Assembly (NCBI GenBank): GCA_034509925.1
Contig: CM067531.1
Coordinates: 7,852,319 to 7,916,318, forward strand
Reading direction: 5' to 3'
Source: Hirudinaria manillensis
Lineage: Eukaryota; Annelida; Clitellata; Hirudinida; Hirudinidae
Length of the DNA stretch: 64,000 bases
The notes beneath the pieces are model-generated. The model did no database searches. It was not told the origin of the DNA and worked only from the letters and a program-made list of their open reading frames with translations. Positions within the stretch are counted from its first letter, which is position 1. Each line of letters starts with the position of its first letter. The position numbers and the translations under genes were made by a program. Shown here piece by piece: positions 11,575 through 21,533 of this stretch.

Positions 11575-14500
11575 ACAACAACAACAGCATCAGCAGTCTG
11601 AGAGATGAAGGCGATACGGTAACAGCCTGCAAATAGAGAGAGAACGAGCGATGCAATAAAGTTGCTTCGCAAGAAGCCCGGATTTTGGGTCTAAACCAGT
11701 GGATGGGTGTTGCTGGGTGGCAGAGGGGAGCTACTTGGTTCAAGCGGGTGGGTAGCGAATCACACCCTCTGGAGGTGGGACATGGCTGCATCCTTAGTGG
11801 AACGAACGGTGGTGCAATACGTGCCAACAGGCGATTCTCTAGATCGGATTGCTGCTGGATGATTATTCGTTCGCAGTGTGGGTAAACAAACGAGTTGTGT
11901 TTTCCTAATAGGATTCCTCCTTGGATTTGAGGATCGTAGGTAGAAAAACGGAACGGACGGGGGTGAGAGGACGCATTGGGTCCACGTGTTATGGGTTAGG
12001 ATTAGGGTTAGCATTAGGGTAGGACGGAAGGTTAAGTAAACCAGGAGATCTGTTTTTGCGAATGGAGCCGCATTTCTTGGTTGCTCGGTGCTGCTTTGTT
12101 GGCCCCGGTTTCGTATCATCACTTGCTGTCGAGTCAGTGCTGAGACCGAGTCTGGATGGGTTTTCCTATTTATTCTCTTCTTTGCTTCATCTTCATCATC
12201 GTCGTCGTCATCTTCTTCTTTTTCTTTTCCTCCAGCCTCTTACCATTTTTTCCGACGTAGTCTGCTCGTCTCCCCCCTATCTCTCTCTCTCTCTCTCTCT
12301 TTCTCTGACTAAGCGTCTTTATCTTCTAATTGAAGACAAGGAGTAAGATGTGGATGGATGGATGGGTGGATGGATGGATAGATGGCCGGACGGACGGATG
12401 GATGGAAGAATTGAAGGGTGGGTAAGCGGGTGTGTAGATATCTAAGTGGTATGACCTAGAATGTTTAGCTCTACAATAGATAATTCAATAATAATATTAT
12501 TAATACAAATTAATATTATTAATTATTAACACAAATCCGAGAGAATCTTCTTTCGTCACCTTCACCATCATCATCATCATCACCGCTTTCATCTTCCTTG
12601 TCATCTTCATCTCGATACGTCGTCTTTCCATTAGCTTTTATCCGAAAGCAAAAATCAGGAATGACTCTCAATTCGCAGCAAAGAAAAAGCACACCGTCGT
12701 CGTCATCTTCGTCGTCATCTTCATGGTCATCGTCATTATCAACGTCATCATTATAATTAACAGCCAAAACGATAGATCGAGAATCACCATTCTCTCCATA
12801 ACCAGTCCTTTTAACCACCACCATCATCATCATCATTATCATCATCGTCGTCATCATTATCATCGTTGTCGTCGTCATCAACGTCTTAAAACCTTGGAAG
12901 CATTTATTAACTATGGCTCCATTGTTCTAATAAAAGAAGTTGTTTATTCTCTCATTCACTCACTCACTCATCCACTCACTCTCTCCATATTCTCAATCAA
13001 CACATCCGGGCCCGAATCCAGGTCAATTTACAGGTGACCGGCTCTTAACCCAATTTTCTGGCATCCCATTGGCTGCGATTGAAATGTAAACAAAATTCCA
13101 TCGAAATGGTTATCATCTATTATTTTGTCCATATCCTGATTTTTCAAGTTTTTTGAGGTAATATTATTACATAAACAAACAAAATATTGAACAAAATTAA
13201 ACCTTAAACAACAAATATAAGTAAATTATTTATTTTAACAATAATAATTATTGTATTATAATTTGTTTCATTGTGTTATGTACACAATTGTTTGTTTGAT
13301 ATTGTACATGTTCAATTTGCTATTTGTTCTTTCATTTGTTTTGACACTTTAATAAACTCATTAAAACAATTATATTATATTATATTATATTATATTATAT
13401 TATATTATATTATATCATATTATATTATATTATATTATATTACAGTATATTATATTGCATTATATTATATTATAATACATTATATTACATTATATTATAT
13501 TGCATTATATTGCATTTTATTATATTATATTGCATTTTATTATATTATATTGCATTATACTATATCATATTACAAAATATTATATTATAATATATTATAT
13601 TATATTACATTACATTACATTATATTATATTACATTACATTACATTACATTACATTACATTATATTATATTATACAAATAATAACAATTGCACATCATCT
13701 CCATGGCAACCTCACTAAACATCCGCAGCGGGGGTTGCCGGGCTTTGAACTACGTGACCCCAAGGGCAAGGGAGGGTGAATTATGTGAGCCCCCGTTAAA
13801 TATTGTTTGCTTCACTGTTTGCGCGCAAAGACAGCGTGTGCCTTTTCCAATGTTTTGCCTTTCATTCTTTTATATTGATGCAGAGGCTAATTAATAATAA
13901 TAATCATCATCATCATAATTATCATAATTATCATCATCATCATCGACATGATAATTCATTTGTAAGGCGCCGTGTAAGTATGGTCAGAGACGTCACCATC
14001 CAAATCCATCCATCCTCCATCCACTCGTGCGTCCATCCATCCATCCATCCATATGTCTTTCAGTCCATCCCCAGTCATTCCTCCTCCACATCATCTCCAG
14101 ATCCGTGTTTTTACGAAACGCCGTGGAATTCCCGGAGAGGCGCAGCGTAAGGAACCTGTTCCTAAATTGGAATGAATGAGTCGCTGAGCTGCTTGCTTTC
14201 CTCCTTTCACTTTCTGTCACTCCACGGATGGATGGATGGGTAGAGGGAGGAGCACCCTCATTAGTTCAATACTGTTCCATATCATTCTATCAATCTCTGT
14301 ATGGCTTTCTACTACTGCATCTCGCTCGCCATGTATCAATCCATGTCAGAATACCACTCTCTACTCTTTAGCGTTAAACTATGCATAATTAATAACATAC
14401 AATTGAGTTTAATTTAATTACGTCGTCGTCGTCGTCGTTGTTGTTGTTGTTAAAATTAAACTTTTTATTCTAACCAACATGTTTTCCATACTTGGATGCC

Positions 14501-16169
14501 TCGCAGTTACGTTGGGCTGCTGATTGGTTGAATTAGTTCAACAGATGATTGATCGCTTGATTTCAATCATCAATATCGTCATCATCACCATTTCTCATTT
14601 TATTATTTATAATAATTATATTAATAATTTCATAATAACAGCTTTGTTAATAGAATGTCAAATGACTTCAATCGTTAGCAGGATTTCAATCGCTGATTGA
14701 CATCTTTCAACCGTTCATCCTTTCAACCGAGACCAGGTGGAGACCGCCTTGGAAGTATTTGGTCCAATTGTTCCACGATCCAGAATCGGCATGGTACCGT
14801 TCTTCCATCTCGTGTGGATTTCCCAACAACGCAACACCTGTATCACATGTCATCATCATCATCATCATCAAGATTAGCATCACCAACATCACTATCATCA
14901 TCTTCGTCGTCTACATCGACATCATCGGATTGAAAAGAAATGCTTAGGAAGCAACTTTGGCACGCGAAAGAATGAAAGTTTGAATCCCATCTTCTCTCTC
15001 TTTTCTCCGTCTCTCCATCCTTCTTTCCTCCTTCTCCACCCCACCCCCATATCTCCTCCCCTTCCTTCTCCTCGTCAGAAGGATGTGGGTCTGTTCAATG
15101 TGTACGTGTTTATTTGTGCACGTGTTGAACGCTGGCTCGGTGTTGATAAGCGTCGAATTGTTTGTACACGAATGTTTTCCAGATAAGAGGCAGCTTTCAT
15201 GAACGTTGGCAATCGTCATCATCATCACCATCATCATCATCACCAACACCATGACATTAGCGTCACCAACACCATTACAGATGCTCTCGTCTTCGTCTTC
15301 ATCCATAACCACCTTCGTGATGATGATCTTGATGATAATATTGACGACGTTGATGATGACAATGACGACGATGATGGTGGCGGCGATGATGACGATGGCG
15401 AAAAATATGAAGGTGATGAATAACTGCATATTTGTAACTGCATAACTGCATTGTCAACAAAAGCATTTGTCACCAGGTGTCGTCATCATCATCATCATCC
15501 TCGACGTCGTCATCATCGGCGCTCTGCTCGGTGACATTCAATTACATGCTTGTGCTTCTCAGTCAGAACAAAAAATCTGGGATTGCCCGGCAATGCATCT
15601 CAATCCGCGCACAACGCTTGGCTTTTGGAATGATGACTGGAACAAACTACTTGATTCGTGGTGCTGGTCGTCCTCACTAAATATCACCCTCTGATGGCCG
15701 ACTCTTTCGTGGTGGTTTTATACGAGAGTCTGGCTGCAAAGCGAGTCAAGTTGCAGTCTTGTCATGCGGTGTCGTACGGTCAGGGACGCTCTTAACAAAC
15801 CAAATGTTTACGAAAATTCGTTTGTGTTCATAAGAAAAGGTTGTTTGTCAAAAGATCGTGAGATATCTAGATATTATTATCTCTCTTAGATTTAGTGGGT
15901 TTGAATTTTAGAGATGGATGTTCCATTAAAGATGGAATATTTCTTGTTTTGTTTTATTATTATTATTAATATTTTTTTTTTAATTTTAAGAAATGTCTCT
16001 TGGTGATTTTGAAGAGAAGAAAGAATGAAGGAAAAAGATGAAACGAAACAAAATGTTTGAATAATTTACGTAACGTGGGATTTATTTTTCCATTAGAATC
16101 TCCCGACAATTCGTGCATTAAAGAAATGATAAATATACTGTCATCAGGTTCATTTACTTTAACAAAAAA

Positions 16170-16253
<84 letters not shown>

Positions 16254-16680
16254 AATTATTACTCATAAAGAGATATCGTTTCCTAGCCAGTCACTAACCT
16301 CCATCGGCATAGGTTTCAACACCGTATCCATCCTGAAGTCCTGTGGTCCAGGTTCCCTCGTATTTGGCCCCGGTCGAGGAACTCTGCCGAGCCCCGTACC
16401 TGCCCTTGAAGCCCTGCGTCCATTCGCCCTGGTACACCCATCGACCCTTGCTCTCGACTCCTAATCCGTGGCGTTTGCCCTGCGTCCACTGGCCCTTGTA
16501 GGCGCTGCCGGTGGTCCACTTGTAGACGCCGCTTATTTCGAAACCGTTGTGATAAGCGCCGTAGTAGGCCCCCTGGCCTTTCGGGCCGGTGCACACCCCG
16601 TAGCCCAGTGCCTTGCCGTCCTCCCAACTGCCGCAGTACGTTCCGCCATCGTCAAAGTCAAACCTGCCTCCGCTCGTCAT
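2414..16680 (-). CDS. jph: junctophilin, five coding exons
   Basis: Junctophilins tether the plasma membrane to the ER/SR and hold voltage-gated Ca channels close to ryanodine receptors. Coding exons are 16680-16299, 9732-8823, 6550-6435, 4485-3149 and 2503-2414; phases 1, 2, 1 and 0 join without a break to give 944 aa. Exon 1 starts [20 protein letters not shown], the family N-terminus, and carries five MORN repeats; exon 2 completes the sixth (YSGQW...HGYGV, then SVPYGIA). A Ser/Arg-rich joining region follows, then two more MORN repeats (about [15 protein letters not shown] and [14 protein letters not shown]). Exon 3 is the Ala/Lys-rich helix ending APDFMA. Exon 4 (about 445 aa) is a divergent, low-complexity linker with a polyglutamine stretch near 3630-3720 and an acidic/basic coiled coil at its end. 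Exon 5 gives the C-terminal anchor, [20 protein letters not shown], then TR and stop. The exon 4 start was set at the internal acceptor CCGACAG because the ORF's upstream TTTAG acceptor breaks the phase. A 5' UTR exon may lie upstream. Confidence 0.95.
3630..3725 (-). repeat. CAG/CTG-rich polyglutamine-coding tract in junctophilin exon 4
   Basis: On the minus strand the codons read a Gln-rich run ([15 protein letters not shown], then FFEQQQQ) built from mixed CAG and CAA codons interrupted by CTG/CTT. Codon mixing suggests a selected Gln/Leu-rich segment and not a pure triplet expansion. Confidence 0.85.
4856..4950. repeat. (AAT)n microsatellite in junctophilin intron 3
   Basis: About 30 near-perfect AAT units. 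Translating the opposite strand gives a meaningless polyleucine ORF. Confidence 0.95.
5285..5350. repeat. compound (CT)n(TA)n(TG)n dinucleotide repeat
   Basis: Three adjoining dinucleotide runs, CT then TA then TG, in junctophilin intron 3. Confidence 0.95.
5585..5655. repeat. degenerate CCAT/CCGT tetranucleotide repeat
   Basis: Imperfect units of ATCC and GTCC. Similar degenerate tetranucleotide arrays recur through the left half of the window. Confidence 0.85.
5698..5781. repeat. (ATT)n microsatellite
   Basis: About 28 perfect ATT units in junctophilin intron 3. Confidence 0.95.
6130..6200. repeat. 31-bp perfect inverted repeat with 9-nt loop
   Basis: The arm at 6130-6160 is the exact reverse complement of 6170-6200, separated by TAATCCATT. 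It lies in junctophilin intron 3, about 430 bp upstream (higher coordinate = earlier in the gene is exon 3; the hairpin is downstream of exon 3 in transcription). No protein-coding frame explains it. Confidence 0.9.
6772..6850 (+). repeat. interstitial telomere-like TTAGGG repeats
   Basis: Eight or so degenerate units of GGTTAGGGTT, GGTTTAAGG and TTAGGG in junctophilin intron 2. The array is short and imperfect, so it is not a chromosome end. Confidence 0.8.
7645..7925. repeat. degenerate GAAT/GGAT/GGAC tetranucleotide array
   Basis: A patchwork of GAAT, GAAC, GGAT and GGAC units broken by two copies of a TGTAAGTCTTTC-CA-type spacer (about 7816 and 7877). The repeated spacers suggest larger-scale duplication within the array. 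It lies in junctophilin intron 2. Confidence 0.8.
8114..8230. repeat. degenerate GGAT/GGAC/GAAT tetranucleotide array
   Basis: Imperfect four-base units similar to those of the preceding array, in junctophilin intron 2. Confidence 0.8.
8636..8680 (+). repeat. interstitial telomere-like repeats
   Basis: Degenerate GGTTAGGGTTA / AAGGTTAGG units, about 140 bp from exon 2 of junctophilin on its intron 2 side. Confidence 0.75.
10150..10215. repeat. AT-only palindromic tract
   Basis: A run of AAT, TATAT and ATTAT motifs that is largely self-complementary around 10180. It is in junctophilin intron 1. Confidence 0.6.
10376..10490. repeat. GATGAT/GAAGAA trinucleotide-rich tract
   Basis: Interrupted GAT, GAC and GAA triplets. 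It creates false acidic or poly-Ile ORFs. Confidence 0.85.
10700..10800 (-). repeat. possible tRNA-derived SINE fragment (B-box-like)
   Basis: The minus strand contains GGGTTCGAATCCTATCGGCA at about 10719-10740, a perfect Pol III B-box core (GGTTCGAATCC) with a tRNA-like 3' end. The T-stem does not pair fully and no A-box or cloverleaf is seen, so this is not a functional tRNA gene. An oligo(A) run follows on the same strand. Confidence 0.4.
11535..11600. repeat. ATC/AAC trinucleotide tract
   Basis: (ATC)n followed by (AAC)n and CAGCATCAGCAG in junctophilin intron 1. Confidence 0.85.
11993..12035 (+). repeat. interstitial telomere-like repeats
   Basis: Short degenerate GGGTTAGGATTAGGGTTAGC units in junctophilin intron 1. 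Confidence 0.65.
12555..12885. repeat. ATC/GTC trinucleotide-rich region
   Basis: Several interrupted (ATC)n and (GTC)n blocks separated by 50-100 bp of unique sequence. Long polar ORFs on both strands arise from the triplets and show no protein similarity. Confidence 0.8.
13372..13676. repeat. (ATATT)n pentanucleotide array
   Basis: About 60 units of a five-base TATAT-type motif, initially perfect and then decaying to ACATT and GCATT variants toward the right. The gradient of decay suggests the left part expanded most recently. It lies in junctophilin intron 1. Confidence 0.95.
13720..13800 (-). repeat. unique GC-rich island next to the pentanucleotide array, possible SINE relic
   Basis: A short GC-rich stretch whose minus strand reads TAGTTCAAAGCCCGGCAACC, loosely like a Pol III B-box. 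No A-box is evident. Weakly supported. Confidence 0.2.
13995..14055. repeat. CCAT tetranucleotide repeat
   Basis: About twelve imperfect CCAT/CCGT units in junctophilin intron 1. Confidence 0.85.
15216..15410. repeat. ATC then GAT/GAC trinucleotide region
   Basis: ATC units on the left give way to GAT/GAC units on the right, so the same strand changes from pyrimidine-rich to purine-rich triplets within about 100 bp. Confidence 0.8.
16170..16262. repeat. (ATT)n microsatellite beside the junctophilin exon 1 donor
   Basis: Two blocks of ATT units interrupted by AATGTC, starting only about 36 bp inside intron 1 from the exon 1 donor at 16298. Confidence 0.95.
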
Positions 16681-18989
16681 CAATCAATCGGCCGTATGAG
16701 TTTCAATCCAGTCTCTAGTTGTTTATCTCTCGGTCTACCAACTGCGGTACTGGTAGCGCCAACCCATGGTCTAGAAGGGCCGCTCTGTATGGTGGTTCCA
16801 AGGTCAAAGGATGGGTGGGTTGTTTTTTTTTGAGGGGGGAAGAAAGAGAAGGATGTGATGTGATGATAAGGGATAGATTTGGAACTGGAATTCTTTTCTC
16901 GTGCTCTCGATCGTTCGTTATTCGCAGAGATGGTGATTATGATGATGATTGTGATGATGGTCGTGATGATGATCTTAAAGCGATGGTTATTGTCGGAGGC
17001 TTTGGGCTTGTTTCCTTGGTGCAGCTGCAATAATGAAATTGCTTTGAGACGACAAATCGAGATGGTGAATTAGAAGATGAATTCAAGATGAATTAAGAGT
17101 GAATTTAAAAAAATAATAAGTTAATTATAAATGAAATGGAACAGATGGATTCTGAATTCTGTATTAGTCAGATTATTTTGAAAATGTTGACGAAAAAACT
17201 ATATTTTACAAGCTAATATTTTTACTTTAATTTATTTTTAACAGTAATAATAGCAATAATAACACTAATAATATTAATTAGCCAGTAGCTATTATATTAG
17301 TATTACATAAGTTAACTATTTAAACAACGAAGGTGAAGGTGATTCGCGGAGTTCAACACAAACAAACCTCTTGCATTGAATGTTGCTGAAAACATTTGCT
17401 TCTTGATTCGTTTGCAAAACACGAAACGTTTAAAAGTGAACACAACTTTAATTTTTATTATTATTATTATTGTTTTTATATTATTTTAATTATAATTACC
17501 GTTATTTTTATTAGGTGCTTAATTCAGATAATTCAAATTTTGCCATGAAAGGTGAAGATTATACAAGGTTCTATCTAATGAAGGTTAGTGATAACGGTGA
17601 TGATAATATTGCGGATGATGATGATGATGATGGTTTACTATCAAAATCATTATCTTTAATTTTTCCGCAGGCAAAACAGAATAAATTTCTAGCAAACGTA
17701 GCAGAAATGGATTTTTAAATCTCCAAAGAAGATCTTCATGAAATCATTTTCGAAATAAAAAGAAAAATAAAGGCTTAAAAATACACCAAATACTGAAAAC
17801 TCGACTATCTACTGACGCATGAACATAGTCAAAAACATTCCAACGTGAATGAATGAATAAGGAAATAGATAAATAAATAAATTAATTAATTAAGTAATTA
17901 ATTATACCTTTCCTTAGCGTCCTCGTTAGTAACTCCAGCAGATATGAAGGACCGACAAGAAGACACAAAAACGAACAAAAAGCCCGGGAAAACTGACATC
18001 AACTCGCAAAACAAAAGTCGTCTGCGTTCGCGAACATCGTTTCTCTCCTAAAACAACGAACACGCTTCACTCTCTAGCGCTGGAGAGCTGGAGTAAGAGA
18101 GACTGGAAGCCAATCGTTCGACGAGCTCAAACCGACAGCGCACGTACATCGTCGGCGCTCCTGGGTCACGGGCTTGGACCCTCCCTGTCCTATCGCGGTC
18201 TTTACGACCTGCCCCTTGTAAAGAGGCCTTAGGGTGATTCAATGGACGTATGGATGGACGGATGGATGGAGGTATGGATGACGACGGGCGGATTGATGTA
18301 TAGACGGACGGTTGCTTATGGGAACATCTACCTAGGATACAATTTGGTGGTTGTGTCATCCGTACATTTCGTGGTGATGGTGATGGAGACGACGACGACT
18401 ATAACTCCGACAGGTGCGCAAATCAGGGACCCATGCTGTGCAAGAAGAAACTGATTAACTGGTAATTACGTATCGTAACGTATCCAGTTACAAGCCGAGC
18501 AACAACACGTGCAGATTCTTAACTAATGAGGTGAACTAAATTATTAATTTGACGTTAATTCGAATTCTCCATCATTATCAGCACCGCACAAGATGGCACC
18601 AGGATAAGTGCTTGGGAATTCAAATGGAATGTCTTAATCAACCTCTAGCAAATAACATAAATATTCATTTTAATTATAAATAATAATAATAATTAACAAT
18701 AATGGACCTGAAAATTTTTTAACATTTTTGTGATATAATTTATTATATAAATTAAGCAATTACATAAAATAAACGAATTTTTATTTCTTGGCTCATTCTT
18801 ATCACATTATCGTTCAGTATTCGTTCAGTTATCCTTCACTTAATCGATTAAATTATTTAATTAATTAATTATTCAATTATTTATTTATTTATTTCTAAAC
18901 CTGCTCTGCTCAGCTTGTTAACATCCGCGCCGGGAGCACCGGCTGAAATAATCCTCTCATTCCTGAGCCGCGCATTCCAACGAGTAGCA

Positions 18990-19160
18990 TTCATCGTCAT
19001 CATCATCATCATCATCAAGAGCATCATCATCATCATCGTCGTCGTCGTCGACATCGTCATTGTCATCATCGTTGTCATCATCGTCATCGTCATCATCACC
19101 ATCGTCATCGTCGTCACCATCATCATCACTCTTATCAACATCGTTGTTATCTATCATTAT
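18990..19160. repeat. ATC/GTC trinucleotide array
   Basis: Nearly continuous ATC and GTC triplets for about 170 bp. Derived ORFs (poly-Ile/Val, poly-Asp, poly-Ser, poly-Met) are artefacts. Confidence 0.9.
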
Positions 19161-21164
19161 CATAATTTATTTTAACTTGATGTTATTATTGCTGGCTTTA
19201 TTCTTCCATGGCTTTAAAATAATCTTGGATGATCCTAAACCATGATGATGATGATGACGATGACGACGACGTTGGAGTTACTACGTCACGGTGACGCAAG
19301 AAGTTCGATTGGGGTTTTTTCGTCCGTGGATTATTTTTTATTTATTTCCTTTTCTGCGTTTCAACGCAGACGTATTTGCAGATTTATGTGGAGTAGAATT
19401 TTCATCGCTATTGGATTTTCAATGGATGACCTATGGTGTACTGTGATATACTTCACGATGACGAGGACGATGATGATGATGACGTTGGCGATGATGATGA
19501 TTGTGATAGTTGCTGATTGTCGGGCAACATTTGGTCGTCACTTCTATATCATCTTGTATCATCATCATCATCGTTGTCGTCATCAAATCTCATCTCATCA
19601 AAGTTGGTGAGGGAGGTGAATGAATGATGGATTGAATCAGAAAAAGAAAAAAATCATGAAATGGGAAAACAGAGTTGTTAGTTGTTGTTTTTTTTTAAGA
19701 AGGGCCACAGAGTTGGTTAAATACAAACAAATCAAATAATTCAAATCAATGTAATCTCCTTGAACTTGAATATAATGACGACGACGATGATGATGATGAT
19801 GATGATGGCGACGACGATAGCAGCGTGTTGACGGTGACGATGACATCGAGATGATGAAAACAGAGATACGAAACCCGCGAAGCATCCAAACGTCGGACGG
19901 ATGCAACCAGCTGCTCTGCTGTCTGGAGGTTATCAGCCGCTCCCATCGCTCCATCGTCGTCGTCGTCCTCCTCCTTCTACGTCGTCATCATTTCACTCCG
20001 TCACTTTTTATTTGGGGTTTTCTTGGTTCGCGTGTTCGCAACTAAATGATGTAGTCGTATATAGTTTGCAAGAACCCCTGATTTATGTTTGTTTAATTAA
20101 TTTATTTATTGATTTATTTGTTTAATTTGCATAATTCGTTTTGAGTTTTAGAAAATGAACAACAAAAAAAACTAAATTTATTAGAAAATAAAGTCGAAAA
20201 TATAATTTACTACCTTTACCATCCGCCTAACTCCAATACCCAGACCCACATTCTCACGTGACTGAAACACCGGAACCGTCAGGAGACGGAACAAAATGTA
20301 CCCAGACGACCCCCCCTCCTTCGATCCGTTCGCGATCCAACCTACGGGGGATAAACCCTCAGTCCTTCCCTGTACCTTTGGAGCCGCTTGACAAACTGGA
20401 TGTCAACCAGTGCAAACGTATTTTCACTTCACTCCACAGATCGCAGGCGAGTTGGCAACACGATACATTAGACGCCGCGCGACTCCACCACGTCACTTAA
20501 GTGGAAACATTAGTAATTGACCAGACTATTATCCGTCATAATTATTATTATTACTAAATTGATTGAAATTTACTTGAATTAACTTGACACCAAATGTCGT
20601 TGTGTGCATAGATGGGACACATGGTCCGCAAGATGAAACGACTTAAGACAATCCAACAGACGACTCCACGAGTTAACATCGTACGCCATCAGACATTTTT
20701 AATGACGAATTGAAAAGAAGATATTTGAAGGAAAAAAAAACAATATCATAAACAATACAAACATAGTATTCCTCCTCCAAACAGAGGAAGACGATACGAG
20801 ACAAGAAAGTAGCACGAGTGCGCATGCAAATGCTCGGCAGGATGCTCCTATTCCATTGCGAACACATAAACAAGGCCAGCTTTTGTTGTTGTTGTTGTTG
20901 ATGTTTTAAGGAAGTAAAAGCTTCGTATTCCACCAAATATGATTAACAGCCACCTGGGCCACTAGTACTGACTAATATCAGTACCACCAGAGGAACTGAC
21001 AAGATTGTACTGCTTAATGCCATGGCAACGGCAGAAAACGTACTACTATTTACAAGCATTGCAACTGTTCGTAACGAAGGGAGGAGCCACGGGAAAGGAC
21101 GTCTATGCACGGAAGGCGGAGCTAAAGTCGCGGAAAGTTCCGGGCCGCGTGTACGCGTGAGCTT

Positions 21165-21240
21165 TCTTCGGGTCGGAGCCGGGACTCGAACTCCGCTCAG
21201 CTGATCGGCAGCACGGCAGGGGTTTTGTCGACTTTCTTGA
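21165..21240 (-). repeat. possible tRNA-derived SINE segment
   Basis: The minus strand reads GATCAGCTGAGCGGAGTTCG followed by AGTCCCGGCTCCGACC. The GTTCGAGTCCCGG part resembles a Pol III B-box and tRNA 3' half. No complete cloverleaf is present. It lies just downstream of the BNIP3 stop. Confidence 0.35.
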
Positions 21241-21533
21241 GGAAAAGGGCCATCCTAGATTTTGGAGATAGTAAAGGAATTATTAACGAATAGCGATTAA
21301 TTGTTAATCGAGGATATATATCGAAGATATGCACGCACAAAAAATGTAATTGCAGCATTTAATGAGCAACTCTTAAACAAAGGAAGAAGCATAATTTCTC
21401 AAGCAACACCAAAACCAACAGCACCAACAACAACACCCACTCCCAACAGACACCCATCCGACAGGCATCCCTCGGATCATCCGATCATCCGATCAGAGAG
21501 CCACCCCAACGTCCCCAACCAAACCGATCCGAC

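Larger units (their letters stand above)
16681..21533. other. repeat-rich region between junctophilin and BNIP3
   Basis: No coding gene is supported. The region upstream of the junctophilin start should hold its 5' UTR and promoter. A GC-rich non-repetitive stretch at about 18050-18240 is a candidate 5' exon or promoter, but no splice pair confirms it. Trinucleotide arrays fill 18990-19160, 19220-19275 and 19440-19580. Unique sequence at 20220-20500 has open frames but no recognisable protein. The BNIP3 3' UTR probably enters from the right. Confidence 0.5.

Noticed and set aside
13271..13681. Plus-strand frame of 136 codons rich in Tyr and Ile
   Set aside because: Translation of the ATATT array.
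20258..20500. Plus-strand frame of 80 codons
   Set aside because: No family resemblance or splice support; kept only as an unexplained unique block.
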